DNA from: Actinomycetota bacterium
Lineage (GTDB): Bacteria; Actinomycetota; Acidimicrobiia; Acidimicrobiales; Microtrichaceae
NCBI GenBank assembly: GCA_018268735.1
Contig: JAFDWA010000007.1
Span: forward strand, 1 to 17,910
DNA: 17,910 bases
Reading direction: 5' to 3'
A model generated the notes under the pieces. That model made no database searches and was not told the DNA's origin. It saw nothing but the letters and a program-made list of their open reading frames with translations. The translations under genes were made by a program, and so were the position numbers. This document shows, in pieces, positions 1-7,432 of the stretch (within the stretch, counting starts at the first letter, position 1; the number at the start of each line of letters is the position of its first letter).

Positions 1-312
1 GGCGCCTTCGAGGCGTACCGGATGCTGGTCGACATCGTGCCCCGCCCCGGCCACAAGGCCTCCGGCGAGGAGCGGGCATGGGGACGTCGGCTGGCGAAGC
101 GGTTCGAGATCGAAGCCGAGCGCTACGACGACCAGACCTTCGCGATCACCGGCGACGGCACGGCGCCGCTGGTGCTCGACCACGAGTCGCTGAAGCCGGA
201 GAGGACCGATGCGCTCGTCGCTGCGCAGTTCGTCGAGCTCGACCTCGGTCGTGGGGATGCGCTCGTCACGTTCGGTTGGGTGATGGCCGAGGAGCTCCTG
301 AAGTACGGCTGA
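1..312 (+). CDS. Unrecognised protein, C-terminal part (5' end outside window)
   Basis: The frame is open from the first base to a TGA at 310-312, giving 103 residues of a protein whose start lies to the left. An internal ATG at 22 could serve as a start, but the reading frame continues upstream without a stop, so a truncated gene is more likely. The visible part is soluble and charged, rich in Asp, Glu and Arg. It has no membrane segment, no Cys pair and no motif I recognise, so I assign no function. The next gene starts 4 nt after the stop on the same strand, which suggests co-transcription with the nitroreductase. That it is coding is supported by continuous codon structure and the tight junction. 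Confidence 0.6.
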   Translation, partial: GAFEAYRMLVDIVPRPGHKASGEERAWGRRLAKRFEIEAERYDDQTFAITGDGTAPLVLDHESLKPERTDALVAAQFVELDLGRGDALVTFGWVMAEELLKYG

Positions 313-316
313 TCGC

Positions 317-958
317 GTGCCGTCGTTCACGTCGGTCCTCGCCGGTCGACGCATGTGCCGGGACTTCCTCGCCGACGCCGTCGGTTCGGACGTCCTGCGC
401 CGTGTGCTCGACGCCGCGTTCCGGGCACCCGCGGCGGGCAACGTCCACGGGCTGGACCTCCTCGTGCTCGAGGGGAGCGAGACCGCCCGCCACTGGGATG
501 TGACCCTGCCGCGCGACCGTCGCGACGGATTCCGGTGGCCTGGGCTGCTGCGTGCTCCGGTGATCGTCGAGGTCCTCGTCGATCCCGGCGCCTACGTCGA
601 GCGCTACGGGCGGGACGACAAGCGGCGGACCGGCCTCGGGGCCGGGCCCGAGGCCTGGACGACGCCGTTCTGGTTCGTCGACGGTGGGGCAGCGGCCATG
701 GCGATGCTCCTCGCGGCGGAGTCCGAGGGGCTCGGCGCGCTGCTGTTCGGGTTGTTCGACCACGAACGGGCCCTGCTCGACGCACTCGGGGTGCCCGCAG
801 CACGCCGAGCGCTGGGCACCGTGGCCCTCGGGTGGCCGGCGCCGGGTGGGCGCACCCCCTCGGCATCGGCCCGCGACGGTCGCCCGAATCCAACGGAGCA
901 CATCCACCTCGGTGCGTGGTCGTCGGCGGAACGGGCGGTCGGGCGCCCGGCGGGGTAG
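317..958 (+). CDS. Nitroreductase family protein (FMN-dependent oxidoreductase-like)
   Basis: This 213-residue protein resembles the nitroreductase fold, in which FMN-bound homodimers reduce nitro, quinone or related substrates with NAD(P)H. Near the N-terminus it has the family's RR-x-x-R-x-F element (residues 11-17, RRMCRDF), which contacts the FMN phosphate. A helix with APAAGN at about 37-42 matches the usual 'APS.GN' flavin loop. The mid-region WFVDGGAAAMAMLLAAESEGLGALLFGLF (about 115-143) matches the conserved helix and G-L-G segment. GTG at 317 is chosen because the ATG at 353 would remove half of the FMN motif. The C-terminal 30 residues are low-complexity and polar. The gene lies 4 nt after the preceding one. 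The substrate cannot be told from sequence. Confidence 0.8.
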   Translation: MPSFTSVLAGRRMCRDFLADAVGSDVLRRVLDAAFRAPAAGNVHGLDLLVLEGSETARHWDVTLPRDRRDGFRWPGLLRAPVIVEVLVDPGAYVERYGRDDKRRTGLGAGPEAWTTPFWFVDGGAAAMAMLLAAESEGLGALLFGLFDHERALLDALGVPAARRALGTVALGWPAPGGRTPSASARDGRPNPTEHIHLGAWSSAERAVGRPAG

Positions 959-961
959 CGT
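956..961 (+). promoter_or_regulatory. Candidate -10 box TAGCGT ahead of the RND exporter
   Basis: TAGCGT matches the actinobacterial TANNNT -10 pattern and is the same hexamer seen before other genes in this window. Its first three bases are the TAG stop codon of the nitroreductase gene. A transcript from here would have a leader of about 60 nt carrying the exporter's ribosome binding site. No convincing -35 element is visible. Confidence 0.3.
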
Positions 962-1015
962 CGCCGCTCGCCGGGTGGCGCAGACCGCTCCGACGACGAG
1001 GTCGGGGCCGGAGAC

Positions 1016-1020
1016 GGGAG
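1016..1020 (+). promoter_or_regulatory. Ribosome binding site GGGAG for the RND exporter
   Basis: GGGAG lies 8 nt before the ATG at 1029 and 11 nt before the in-frame ATG at 1032. It decides the start of an open frame that otherwise extends back through the nitroreductase gene to 684. Confidence 0.6.
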
Positions 1021-1028
1021 ACGATCCG

Positions 1029-3521
1029 ATGATGCAGCGGTTCTGGTCGTGGCTGGCGGTCAACCTCGGCAAGCACGCGATCGTCGTGACGGCGGTCCTC
1101 GCCGCGTTCACGGTCCTGGTCGGAACCGGCATCACGCGGCTGCAGTTCGCCACCGGCCAGGACAGCTACCTGAACTCGAACGACCAGGTGTACAAGGACA
1201 ACGTCGTCTACCAGAAGCTGTTCGGCGGCGAGGCGATGCTGTCGGTCATCACCATGGATCCGGGCCACACCGTCGACGAGCTGTTCACCCCCGAAGGCCT
1301 CGACACCTTCCGCAAGGTCACCGAGCAGGTCGAGGCCACCAAGGGGGTGCAGGGCGTCATCTCGCCGGTCACCGCGCTGCAGTTCTCCGCCGACCTGATC
1401 AAGACACCCGAGGGCGGCACCCCGTTCGACTCGATCGCGGCGAAGGCCCTGCTGCACGCGAGCGAGGTCGCCGCCACCTCCGGTGACAAGGCCAGCGCTG
1501 CGGCACGAGAGGCCGATACGTCAGAGACCGCCAAGCGCCTGTTCTCCGTCGCCGTGCCGGATCAGCAGCTGTCGAACCCCGCCTGGGTGAAGTTCCTCCT
1601 GCTCGACAACCAGGACCAGGTCCGCAAGGCCCTGCGGCCGTTCTTCCCCGACAAGACCCACGCGCTGATGATCACGCGGCTCGACGGCAACATGTCGATC
1701 GAGGGCGAGGGCGCCGCGTCCGACGCCGTGGTCGCTGCGACGAACCAGCTCAAGTTCCCGAACTCCTCGACGGTCACCACGGGCGCGCCGATCCTGTTGA
1801 AGAACATCAACGACTACCTCAAGGGCGGGATGCTGACCCTCGGCGGGATCGCGATCGTCGTCATGATCATCATCCTGCTGCTGTTCTTCAGCGTGCGCTG
1901 GCGGCTCCTGCCGCTCGCCGTGGTGCTCGTCGGCATCGTGTGGGCCTTCGGGCTGGCCGGGTACCTCGGGATCCCGCTCACGCTCGTCACGATCGCCGGG
2001 CTCCCGGTGATGCTGGGCATCGGCATCGACTACGCGATCCAGATGCACTCGCGGATCGAGGAGGAGGTGATCATCGCCCAGTCCCCGCACCCGATACAGG
2101 AAGCCGCCAGAGGTCTCGGTCCGGCGCTCCTGGTGGTGACCTTCGATGCGGTGTTCGCCTTCCTCGCGCTGCAGATCTCCCACGTGCCGATGGTGCGGGC
2201 GTTCGGGTGGCTGCTGACGGTCGGCATCATCGCGATCTGCGTGAGCTCGATCATCAACCCGCTCGCGATCCTCGGCATGCGCGAGTACCGCAGCCCGACC
2301 CGCTCGGGCGACTTCAGCGAGGGTCGCCTCGGACGGATGGTCGTGTGGATGGGCAGCCTGCCCGGTGGTTTCGCCCTGCCGCTCGCTGCGGTGTCGATCG
2401 TGGTGTTCGTCGCCGGCAGCGTCGTCGAGCCGTCGATCAAGCTCGAGACCGACCCTGTCAACTGGGTCAACCCGAACAGCGCGGTGGTGCAGGACCTCCA
2501 CCGAGTGGAGAAGGAGATCGGGGGCTCCTCGGAGCTCGGCATCTTCGTCGAGTCGAAGGACCGCAGCTCGCTGTACACCGACGACGTCGTGTCGAAGCTC
2601 GACGCGTTCGGTCGCCAGCAGATGGACGAGCACGCGAAGGTGCTGCTGATCGGCACGGGGATCATCAACACGGTCTCGGACCTGACCGACGTGCAGGGGG
2701 CGCAGCACGTGGCGCCGACCGCCGCGTCGGTGCAGGCAGCGTGGAACGTCGCGCCCGAGGCCATCAAGGCGTCCACGGCGTCCAAGGACGGCCACGCGCT
2801 CAACCTGATCTACATGACCCGACCGGGTTCGCTCGAGAAGCTGGCCGGAGTCGTCGACGACGTGCGGGCCAACGCCGTGCCGCCTGCGGGCACCCGGTTG
2901 ACGCCGTCCGGGCTCGCGGTCGTCGGCGTCGGGCTGCTGCAGAACCTGGAGGCCAACCTGACCCAGTTGACCTGGTTGGCCGTCGGGCTGGTCTTCCTGT
3001 TCCTGGTGGTGCGACTCCGCTCGTTCACCCGTGCACTGCTGTCGATGGTGCCGGTGCTGGTCGCGTCGGGCCTCGCGACGATCGCGATCTGGGCGCTCGG
3101 GATCTCGCTCAGCCCGATGACCGCGATCGGAGGGCCGCTCGTCGTGGCGACCTGCACCGAGTTCACCTCCCTCATCCTCCTTCGCTACATCGAGGAGCGG
3201 CGCCGGGGCCTCGACCCGCGTCCGGCGATGGACGTGACCGCCGCGCGCACCGGGCGCGCCTTCATCGTCTCGGCGATGACCGCCGTGGCCGGCGTCGCAG
3301 TGATCTCGTTCTCGTCGCTGCCGCTGCTGCGCAACTTCGGGATCTTCATCGCCCTCAAGGTGACGATCGCGCTGCTCGCTGCGCTCATCGTGCTGCCGCC
3401 GCTCATCATCTGGGCCGACAAGCGGGGCTGGGTGTCCAAGGGCATGCTGGACCACCACGTCGAGCCGTACCTGGAGGTCGCCGACCACAAGGTCGGCGTC
3501 GAGGCGACGGCAGCGCGCTGA
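1029..3521 (+). CDS. RND superfamily exporter (HAE3/MMPL type)
   Basis: An 830-residue inner-membrane transporter with the duplicated RND layout: TM1 (about 16-35), a large extracytoplasmic domain (about 36-260), a TM bundle (about 266-430), a second extracytoplasmic domain (about 460-630) and a second bundle (about 640-800). The TM4-like motif GIGIDYAIQMHSRIEEE carries Asp334, the position expected to relay protons. The equivalent place in the second half is CTEFTSLILLRYIEERR with Glu711. Such HAE3/MMPL proteins move lipids, hopanoids or other hydrophobic compounds using the proton gradient. No periplasmic adaptor or outer-membrane partner is nearby. A ribosome binding site 8 nt before 1029 fixes the start. 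The cargo is unknown. The stop codon lies inside a tandem repeat. Confidence 0.88.
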   Translation: MMQRFWSWLAVNLGKHAIVVTAVLAAFTVLVGTGITRLQFATGQDSYLNSNDQVYKDNVVYQKLFGGEAMLSVITMDPGHTVDELFTPEGLDTFRKVTEQVEATKGVQGVISPVTALQFSADLIKTPEGGTPFDSIAAKALLHASEVAATSGDKASAAAREADTSETAKRLFSVAVPDQQLSNPAWVKFLLLDNQDQVRKALRPFFPDKTHALMITRLDGNMSIEGEGAASDAVVAATNQLKFPNSSTVTTGAPILLKNINDYLKGGMLTLGGIAIVVMIIILLLFFSVRWRLLPLAVVLVGIVWAFGLAGYLGIPLTLVTIAGLPVMLGIGIDYAIQMHSRIEEEVIIAQSPHPIQEAARGLGPALLVVTFDAVFAFLALQISHVPMVRAFGWLLTVGIIAICVSSIINPLAILGMREYRSPTRSGDFSEGRLGRMVVWMGSLPGGFALPLAAVSIVVFVAGSVVEPSIKLETDPVNWVNPNSAVVQDLHRVEKEIGGSSELGIFVESKDRSSLYTDDVVSKLDAFGRQQMDEHAKVLLIGTGIINTVSDLTDVQGAQHVAPTAASVQAAWNVAPEAIKASTASKDGHALNLIYMTRPGSLEKLAGVVDDVRANAVPPAGTRLTPSGLAVVGVGLLQNLEANLTQLTWLAVGLVFLFLVVRLRSFTRALLSMVPVLVASGLATIAIWALGISLSPMTAIGGPLVVATCTEFTSLILLRYIEERRRGLDPRPAMDVTAARTGRAFIVSAMTAVAGVAVISFSSLPLLRNFGIFIALKVTIALLAALIVLPPLIIWADKRGWVSKGMLDHHVEPYLEVADHKVGVEATAAR

Positions 3522-3574
3522 GCGCCACCCCTGAGCGCTGAGCACTACCGCTGAGCGCTACCGCTGAGCGCCGA
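3517..3574. repeat. 13-bp tandem repeat across a convergent gene junction
   Basis: The unit is close to CGCTGAGCGCTAC. Copies start at 3517, 3536, 3549 and 3562, with a shortened copy (CCCTGAG) between the first two. The repeat begins at the last codons of the exporter and runs over the stop of the oppositely oriented DUF255 gene (3558-3560). TGA occurs on the + strand at 3519, 3532, 3539, 3552 and 3565, covering all three frames. Confidence 0.85.
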
Positions 3575-5639
3575 GCGCATCGCTCAGCCCGCCGACGGTG
3601 GTGATCGGCGCGTCGCACACCTGTCGACGGCAGAGGTAGGCGCGGCCTCCGGACCCGACGTCGTGACGACCGTCCCACAGCGGCCTGTCGTCGGCTTCGC
3701 CCCAGGTCAGCACCGTGGTCGGGCGGAACGCCCTGTGGGCGACGTCGACCAGATCGGGTCGGTCACCGCTCACGACCAGCTCGCTCATCCCGACGACGTC
3801 CATCTCGATCGCCCACAGCAGGTGGCCGAAGCCGAGCGGGTGCGCGGCGGCGAGATGGCCGAGCGAGGCGAGGACGGCCCGGCCACGTTCGCTCCAGCGT
3901 GGGGTCGAGGTGAGGGCTCCGAGCCGGAGGAAGCCGGCAGCGGCAAGGCTTGCACCCGACGGGGTGGCGTTGTCCATGACCTCGCGGGGTCGCACCAGCA
4001 GCTCGGGGGCGTCGACGCCGGTCGACCACACGGTGCCGTCCTCGTCGACGAACAGCTCGTCGAGCGCGGCGGCCACCTCGGTCGCCTCGACGAGCCAGCG
4101 CCGTCGACCGGTCGCCTCGTGGAGGCACAGGAACGCGTCGAGCAGGGCGCCGTGATCGGCGGCATAGGCGAGGTGTCGCGCCCGGTCGGACGGATCGGCC
4201 GACGCTGCATCGGACGTGGGGGCCTGCCACGAGCGCATCCAACGACCGTCGCGCCCGCGCAGGTTCCGGAGGAGGAACTGCGCGGTCCGCTCCGCGTCGG
4301 CCACCCAGTCGGGTCGACCGAGTGCGCAGCCTGACTCTGCGAGCGCAGCGACGTACAGCGCGTTCCACTCGGTGAGGACCTTGTCGTCGAGGCCCGGGCG
4401 GGGTCGCATCGAGCGGGCCGCGAGCAGTGCAGCTCGCGCGGCGTCGAGTCCCGGTGGTCGCTCGTCATCGCCGAGGGACGGATCGCGGAGGGAGTGGAGC
4501 CGGTTCGGTATCGACGCACCCTCGAAGTTCCCTGCGCTGGTGATGCCGTACCACGAGCACACCGCGTCGAGCTGCTCGCCGAGTCCGGCGGCGTCGAGCG
4601 CCGCAGCGACCTGGTCGGGGCGCCAGAGGTAGAACGCGCCTTCCTCGGCGTGGGTGCCCGGTGGGGCTCCGAACGGGACCGAGTCGGCGTCCTCGGCGCT
4701 GTAGCGACCCCCGTCGGGGTGGGTCAGGTCGCGTTGCACGTAGTCGACGATCGCGCTCGCCACGGTGGCGAACCGCTCGTCGCCGGTGACCTGGGTGGCA
4801 TGGCAGTACAGCCGCAGCAGGAGGGCGTTGTCGTAGAGCATCTTCTCGAAGTGCGGCACCAGCCATCGACGGTCGACCGAGTAGCGGCTGAACCCGCCGC
4901 CGAGGTGGTCGTGGATCCCTCCGGCGGCCATGGCGTCGAGCGAGGTGAGGACCGCTGTCAGCGTTGCGGCGGAGCCGGTGCGGTGGTGCTGGCGCAGCAG
5001 GTGCTCCAGGCTCGTCGTCTGCGGGAACTTGGGGGCGTGGCCGAACCCGCCCCACTCGCTGTCGAAGGCAGCGAGGAGGCCCATCGTGGCTTCGTCGAGG
5101 TCCTCTGCCGAGGGGTCGGCCCGATCCTCGCTGCCGGGCACCGGACGTCGCAGGGAGCCGGTCAGCTGCTCGGCCTGGGCCAGCAGGTCGTCCCGACGGT
5201 GGAGCCAGGCGTCGTGGACGGCGGTGAGGAGCTGTGCGAAGCCGACCTGGCCGTGCCGCGGCTCGGGAGGGAAGTAGGTCCCGCAGAAGAACGGTCGACC
5301 GTCGGGATCGGTGAACACCGTCATCGGCCACCCGCCGTGGCCGGTCATCGCCTGGGTCGCCTCCATGTACACGGCGTCGACGTCGGGGCGCTCCTCGCGG
5401 TCGACCTTCACCGGTACGAACCACTCGTTCACCAGGGCCGCGACGGCGGGGTCCTCGAAGGACTCGTGCGCCATCACGTGGCACCAGTGGCACGACGAGT
5501 AGCCCACAGACAGCAGGACGGGTCGGTCCGTCGCTCGTGCGGCATCGAACGCCTGGTCACCGAACGGCCACCAGTCGACAGGGTTGTCCGCGTGCTGGCG
5601 GAGGTACGGGCTGGTCTCGTCTGCCAATCGGTTGGGCAT
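3558..5639 (-). CDS. Thioredoxin-fold DUF255 / YyaL (SPATA20-like) protein
   Basis: A 693-residue protein of the DUF255 family: an N-terminal thioredoxin-like domain followed by an (alpha/alpha)6-barrel like that of N-acylglucosamine 2-epimerase. Diagnostic signatures are the start [23 protein letters not shown], the redox-type motif SSCHWCHVM (Cys50 and Cys53), [20 protein letters not shown] and CGTYFPP. The barrel carries [20 protein letters not shown] and [12 protein letters not shown]. Length is normal for the family. The family's biochemical role is not firmly known; a thioredoxin-linked or sugar-related function is usually suggested. ATG at 5639 is preferred to GTG at 5648 because family members begin at MPNRL and a TAGCGT box ends 7 nt before it. 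It follows the PfpI gene by 10 nt but may have its own promoter. Confidence 0.92.
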   Translation of the reverse strand: MPNRLADETSPYLRQHADNPVDWWPFGDQAFDAARATDRPVLLSVGYSSCHWCHVMAHESFEDPAVAALVNEWFVPVKVDREERPDVDAVYMEATQAMTGHGGWPMTVFTDPDGRPFFCGTYFPPEPRHGQVGFAQLLTAVHDAWLHRRDDLLAQAEQLTGSLRRPVPGSEDRADPSAEDLDEATMGLLAAFDSEWGGFGHAPKFPQTTSLEHLLRQHHRTGSAATLTAVLTSLDAMAAGGIHDHLGGGFSRYSVDRRWLVPHFEKMLYDNALLLRLYCHATQVTGDERFATVASAIVDYVQRDLTHPDGGRYSAEDADSVPFGAPPGTHAEEGAFYLWRPDQVAAALDAAGLGEQLDAVCSWYGITSAGNFEGASIPNRLHSLRDPSLGDDERPPGLDAARAALLAARSMRPRPGLDDKVLTEWNALYVAALAESGCALGRPDWVADAERTAQFLLRNLRGRDGRWMRSWQAPTSDAASADPSDRARHLAYAADHGALLDAFLCLHEATGRRRWLVEATEVAAALDELFVDEDGTVWSTGVDAPELLVRPREVMDNATPSGASLAAAGFLRLGALTSTPRWSERGRAVLASLGHLAAAHPLGFGHLLWAIEMDVVGMSELVVSGDRPDLVDVAHRAFRPTTVLTWGEADDRPLWDGRHDVGSGGRAYLCRRQVCDAPITTVGGLSDALGAQR
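3563..3588. terminator. Possible bidirectional hairpin terminator
   Basis: GCTGAGCG (3563-3570) pairs perfectly with CGCTCAGC (3581-3588) around a 10-nt loop. Other repeat copies upstream could pair with the same right arm. It lies between convergent genes, where a terminator is expected, but has no T-tract, and the right arm is inside the last codons of the DUF255 gene. Confidence 0.35.
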
Positions 5640-5646
5640 GGCGCCC

Positions 5647-5652
5647 ACGCTA
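5647..5652 (-). promoter_or_regulatory. Candidate -10 box TAGCGT, leaderless start of DUF255 gene
   Basis: Read on the - strand, ACCGTAGCGT ends 7 nt before the ATG at 5639, the spacing expected when transcription begins at the start codon. There is no Shine-Dalgarno sequence in this gap. The TAG of the hexamer is also the stop codon of the upstream PfpI gene. No clear -35 element. Confidence 0.45.
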
Positions 5653-6297
5653 CGGTCGCTGTCGCGCCTCGCCGGCCGCGCGCACCATCTCCACGATCGC
5701 GGGTCCGGCAGCGGCCGGGCTCCCGGCGTCGAAGGGTGGCTGCGGGTCGTACTCGATGCCGAGCTGGATGGCCCGGGCCACGTCGTCGCCCCGGAGCAGC
5801 GCCGCGAGCTGAAGGGCCAGGTCGATGCCGGCGGAGACCCCTGCTCCGGTCAGGTACTTCCCGTCGACCGACACGCGATCGGAGCTGTAGGTGGCACCGA
5901 AGCCCTCGAGCAGATCGACGCAGTTCCAGTGGGTGCTGGCGGTGCGTCCCACGAGCAGGCCTGCGGCGCCGAGCAGCAGCGATCCCGTGCACACCGAGGT
6001 GGTCCAGGAGGTCGTGGCATCCGAGGCCCTGATCCACTCGAGGATCGGGCTGTCGGCTCCGAGCAGACGTCGGTTGCCGAAGCCCCCGCCGACGAGCAGC
6101 ACATCGGGCGCCGACACGTCGTCGAAGGTCCGCTCCACATCGAGGTGCACGAGCCCCCTGTCGTCGGTGAGGCGTCCGCGTTCGGCGGCGCACACGACCA
6201 CGTCGACGTCGGGCAGGAGCGCGAGCACCTGGTAGGGGCCGATCACGTCGAGGAGCGTGAGCCCGGGGTACACGGCGATGGCGATCGTGGTGGTCAT
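5650..6297 (-). CDS. DJ-1/PfpI family protein, isonitrile hydratase-like
   Basis: A 215-residue cytosolic protein of the DJ-1/PfpI (class I glutamine amidotransferase-like) superfamily. The nucleophile elbow [15 protein letters not shown] holds Cys103, followed by [10 protein letters not shown] and [15 protein letters not shown]. This arrangement is typical of the isonitrile hydratase branch, which hydrates isonitriles to N-substituted formamides. Asp17 in LLDVIGPY matches the acidic residue near the active site. The start is ATG 6297, with AGGAG 6 nt upstream; a longer frame to 6354 is not needed. It lies 22 nt after the GlxA-like regulator gene on the same strand, so the regulator probably controls it. 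The true substrate is uncertain, because the family includes hydratases, amidases and chaperone-like members. Confidence 0.85.
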   Translation of the reverse strand: MTTTIAIAVYPGLTLLDVIGPYQVLALLPDVDVVVCAAERGRLTDDRGLVHLDVERTFDDVSAPDVLLVGGGFGNRRLLGADSPILEWIRASDATTSWTTSVCTGSLLLGAAGLLVGRTASTHWNCVDLLEGFGATYSSDRVSVDGKYLTGAGVSAGIDLALQLAALLRGDDVARAIQLGIEYDPQPPFDAGSPAAAGPAIVEMVRAAGEARQRP

Positions 6298-6303
6298 GTG
6301 CGT

Positions 6304-6308
6304 CTCCT
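6304..6308 (-). promoter_or_regulatory. Ribosome binding site AGGAG of the PfpI gene
   Basis: On the - strand AGGAG lies 6 nt before the ATG at 6297. This supports that start over the upstream in-frame codon and shows that translation here is Shine-Dalgarno-driven, unlike several neighbours. Confidence 0.6.
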
Positions 6309-6319
6309 GGGTCAGTGGG

Positions 6320-7321
6320 TCAGTGGGTCGGTCCGTCGCCGGGAAGGGAGCCACGGTGACGGGTGAAGTGCTGGCGGTAGCGGTCCGGTGTGGTGCCGAG
6401 GCGTCGGCGGATCGCCCGGTGCATCCGTTCGGGGCTGCGCAGCCCGACCTCCCGGGCGACCGCTGCGACGGTCAAGTCGCTCGTCTCGAGCAGTCGTCGG
6501 GCCGCTTCGAGGCGAAGGGACTCGACGAACGCGGCGGGGGTGGTGCCGGTCTCGTCCCGGAACGACCGGGCGAAGGTCCGCTCGCTCATGTGGGCGCGCG
6601 CGGCGAGCGCTCGCACCGACAGGTCCTCGTCGAGGTGGTCGGGGATCCACTGCTGCAGGTCGCGCAGCTCGCGCCGGCGGGCGGGCCGAGCCGTCTCCCG
6701 TGCGCTGAACTGGGACTGGCCGCCGGGTCGCCGGGCGAACACGAGGAGCCATCCGGCGACCCGGTGGGCGAGCTCGATGCCGTGGTCCTCCTCCACGAGC
6801 GCAAGGGCCAGGTCGATGCCCGCCGTCACCCCGGCGGAGGTCCACACGTGTCGGTCGCGGACGAAGATCGGATCCGCCTCGACCACGGTGGAGGGTGAGA
6901 GCGCAGCGAGCTCGTCGACGGCGGACCAGTGCGTCGTGGCATGCCGGCCGTCGAGCAGCCCGGCCGCTGCGAGCAGCAGCGCTCCGGTGCAGATCGAGGT
7001 GACGCGCTCGGCTCGTGCTGCCAGGCCTCGCAACCCGTCGAGCAGCACCTGGTCCCCGAGGTGGGCCCGGACCCCGGGGCCGCCCACGACCATCAGCGTG
7101 TGCGGCGCCGGCTCGTCGAGCAGGCCGGCGAGCGACTGCTCGGGCTGCACGGTCACTGCGCTGTCGGAGCGCACCGGTCCACCGTCGACGCTGGCCACCA
7201 CGTTGCGGTAGGCGGGGTCGGCGCCGAGGCGGTTGGCGGTGCGGAAGACCTCGACCGGTCCGGCGAGGTCGAGCAGCTGGAGCCGGTCGACGGCGATCGC
7301 TGCGATGGTCCGTTGCTGCAT
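6320..7321 (-). CDS. GlxA-type AraC-family regulator with DJ-1/PfpI sensor domain
   Basis: This 333-residue transcription factor has an N-terminal DJ-1/PfpI domain (about 5-190) and a C-terminal AraC DNA-binding domain (about 218-320). The sensor part keeps SICTGALLLAAAGLLDGRHATTHW, including Cys111. The AraC part has its two helix-turn-helix elements at about 235-255 (VRALAARAHMSERTFARSF) and 283-306 (TVAAVAREVGLRSPERMHRAI). GlxA-like proteins commonly activate a neighbouring gene on sensing a small molecule. The next gene encodes a free DJ-1/PfpI enzyme whose core resembles this sensor domain. ATG 7321 is chosen over the upstream GTG (7390) because the fold begins at once. A GGGAGG on the - strand lies about 15 nt away, a weak spacing, so initiation is somewhat uncertain. 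Confidence 0.9.
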   Translation of the reverse strand: MQQRTIAAIAVDRLQLLDLAGPVEVFRTANRLGADPAYRNVVASVDGGPVRSDSAVTVQPEQSLAGLLDEPAPHTLMVVGGPGVRAHLGDQVLLDGLRGLAARAERVTSICTGALLLAAAGLLDGRHATTHWSAVDELAALSPSTVVEADPIFVRDRHVWTSAGVTAGIDLALALVEEDHGIELAHRVAGWLLVFARRPGGQSQFSARETARPARRRELRDLQQWIPDHLDEDLSVRALAARAHMSERTFARSFRDETGTTPAAFVESLRLEAARRLLETSDLTVAAVAREVGLRSPERMHRAIRRRLGTTPDRYRQHFTRHRGSLPGDGPTH

Positions 7322-7432
7322 GGATCCATCGTCGGCCCTCCCGGCGATGGCAGCAAGGTCATGATCCTGACGATCTCTGCCATCCGGCACCCGTGGACCC
7401 CGTCGGCACGCAGCGGGGGTGCCAGGGGCGTG

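Noticed and set aside
684..1028. In-frame upstream extension of the RND exporter
   Set aside because: It overlaps the nitroreductase gene out of frame and translates to Arg-rich low-complexity sequence. GGGAG before ATG 1029 and a typical TM1 directly after it set the start there.
1521..3545. 674-codon - strand open frame opposite the exporter
   Set aside because: The translation is His/Asp/Arg-rich with no hydrophobic core or motif. It is a mirror of the exporter's codon bias.
3517..3574. CRISPR array
   Set aside because: Units are 13 bp, adjacent and degenerate with no unique spacers; no cas genes are in the window.
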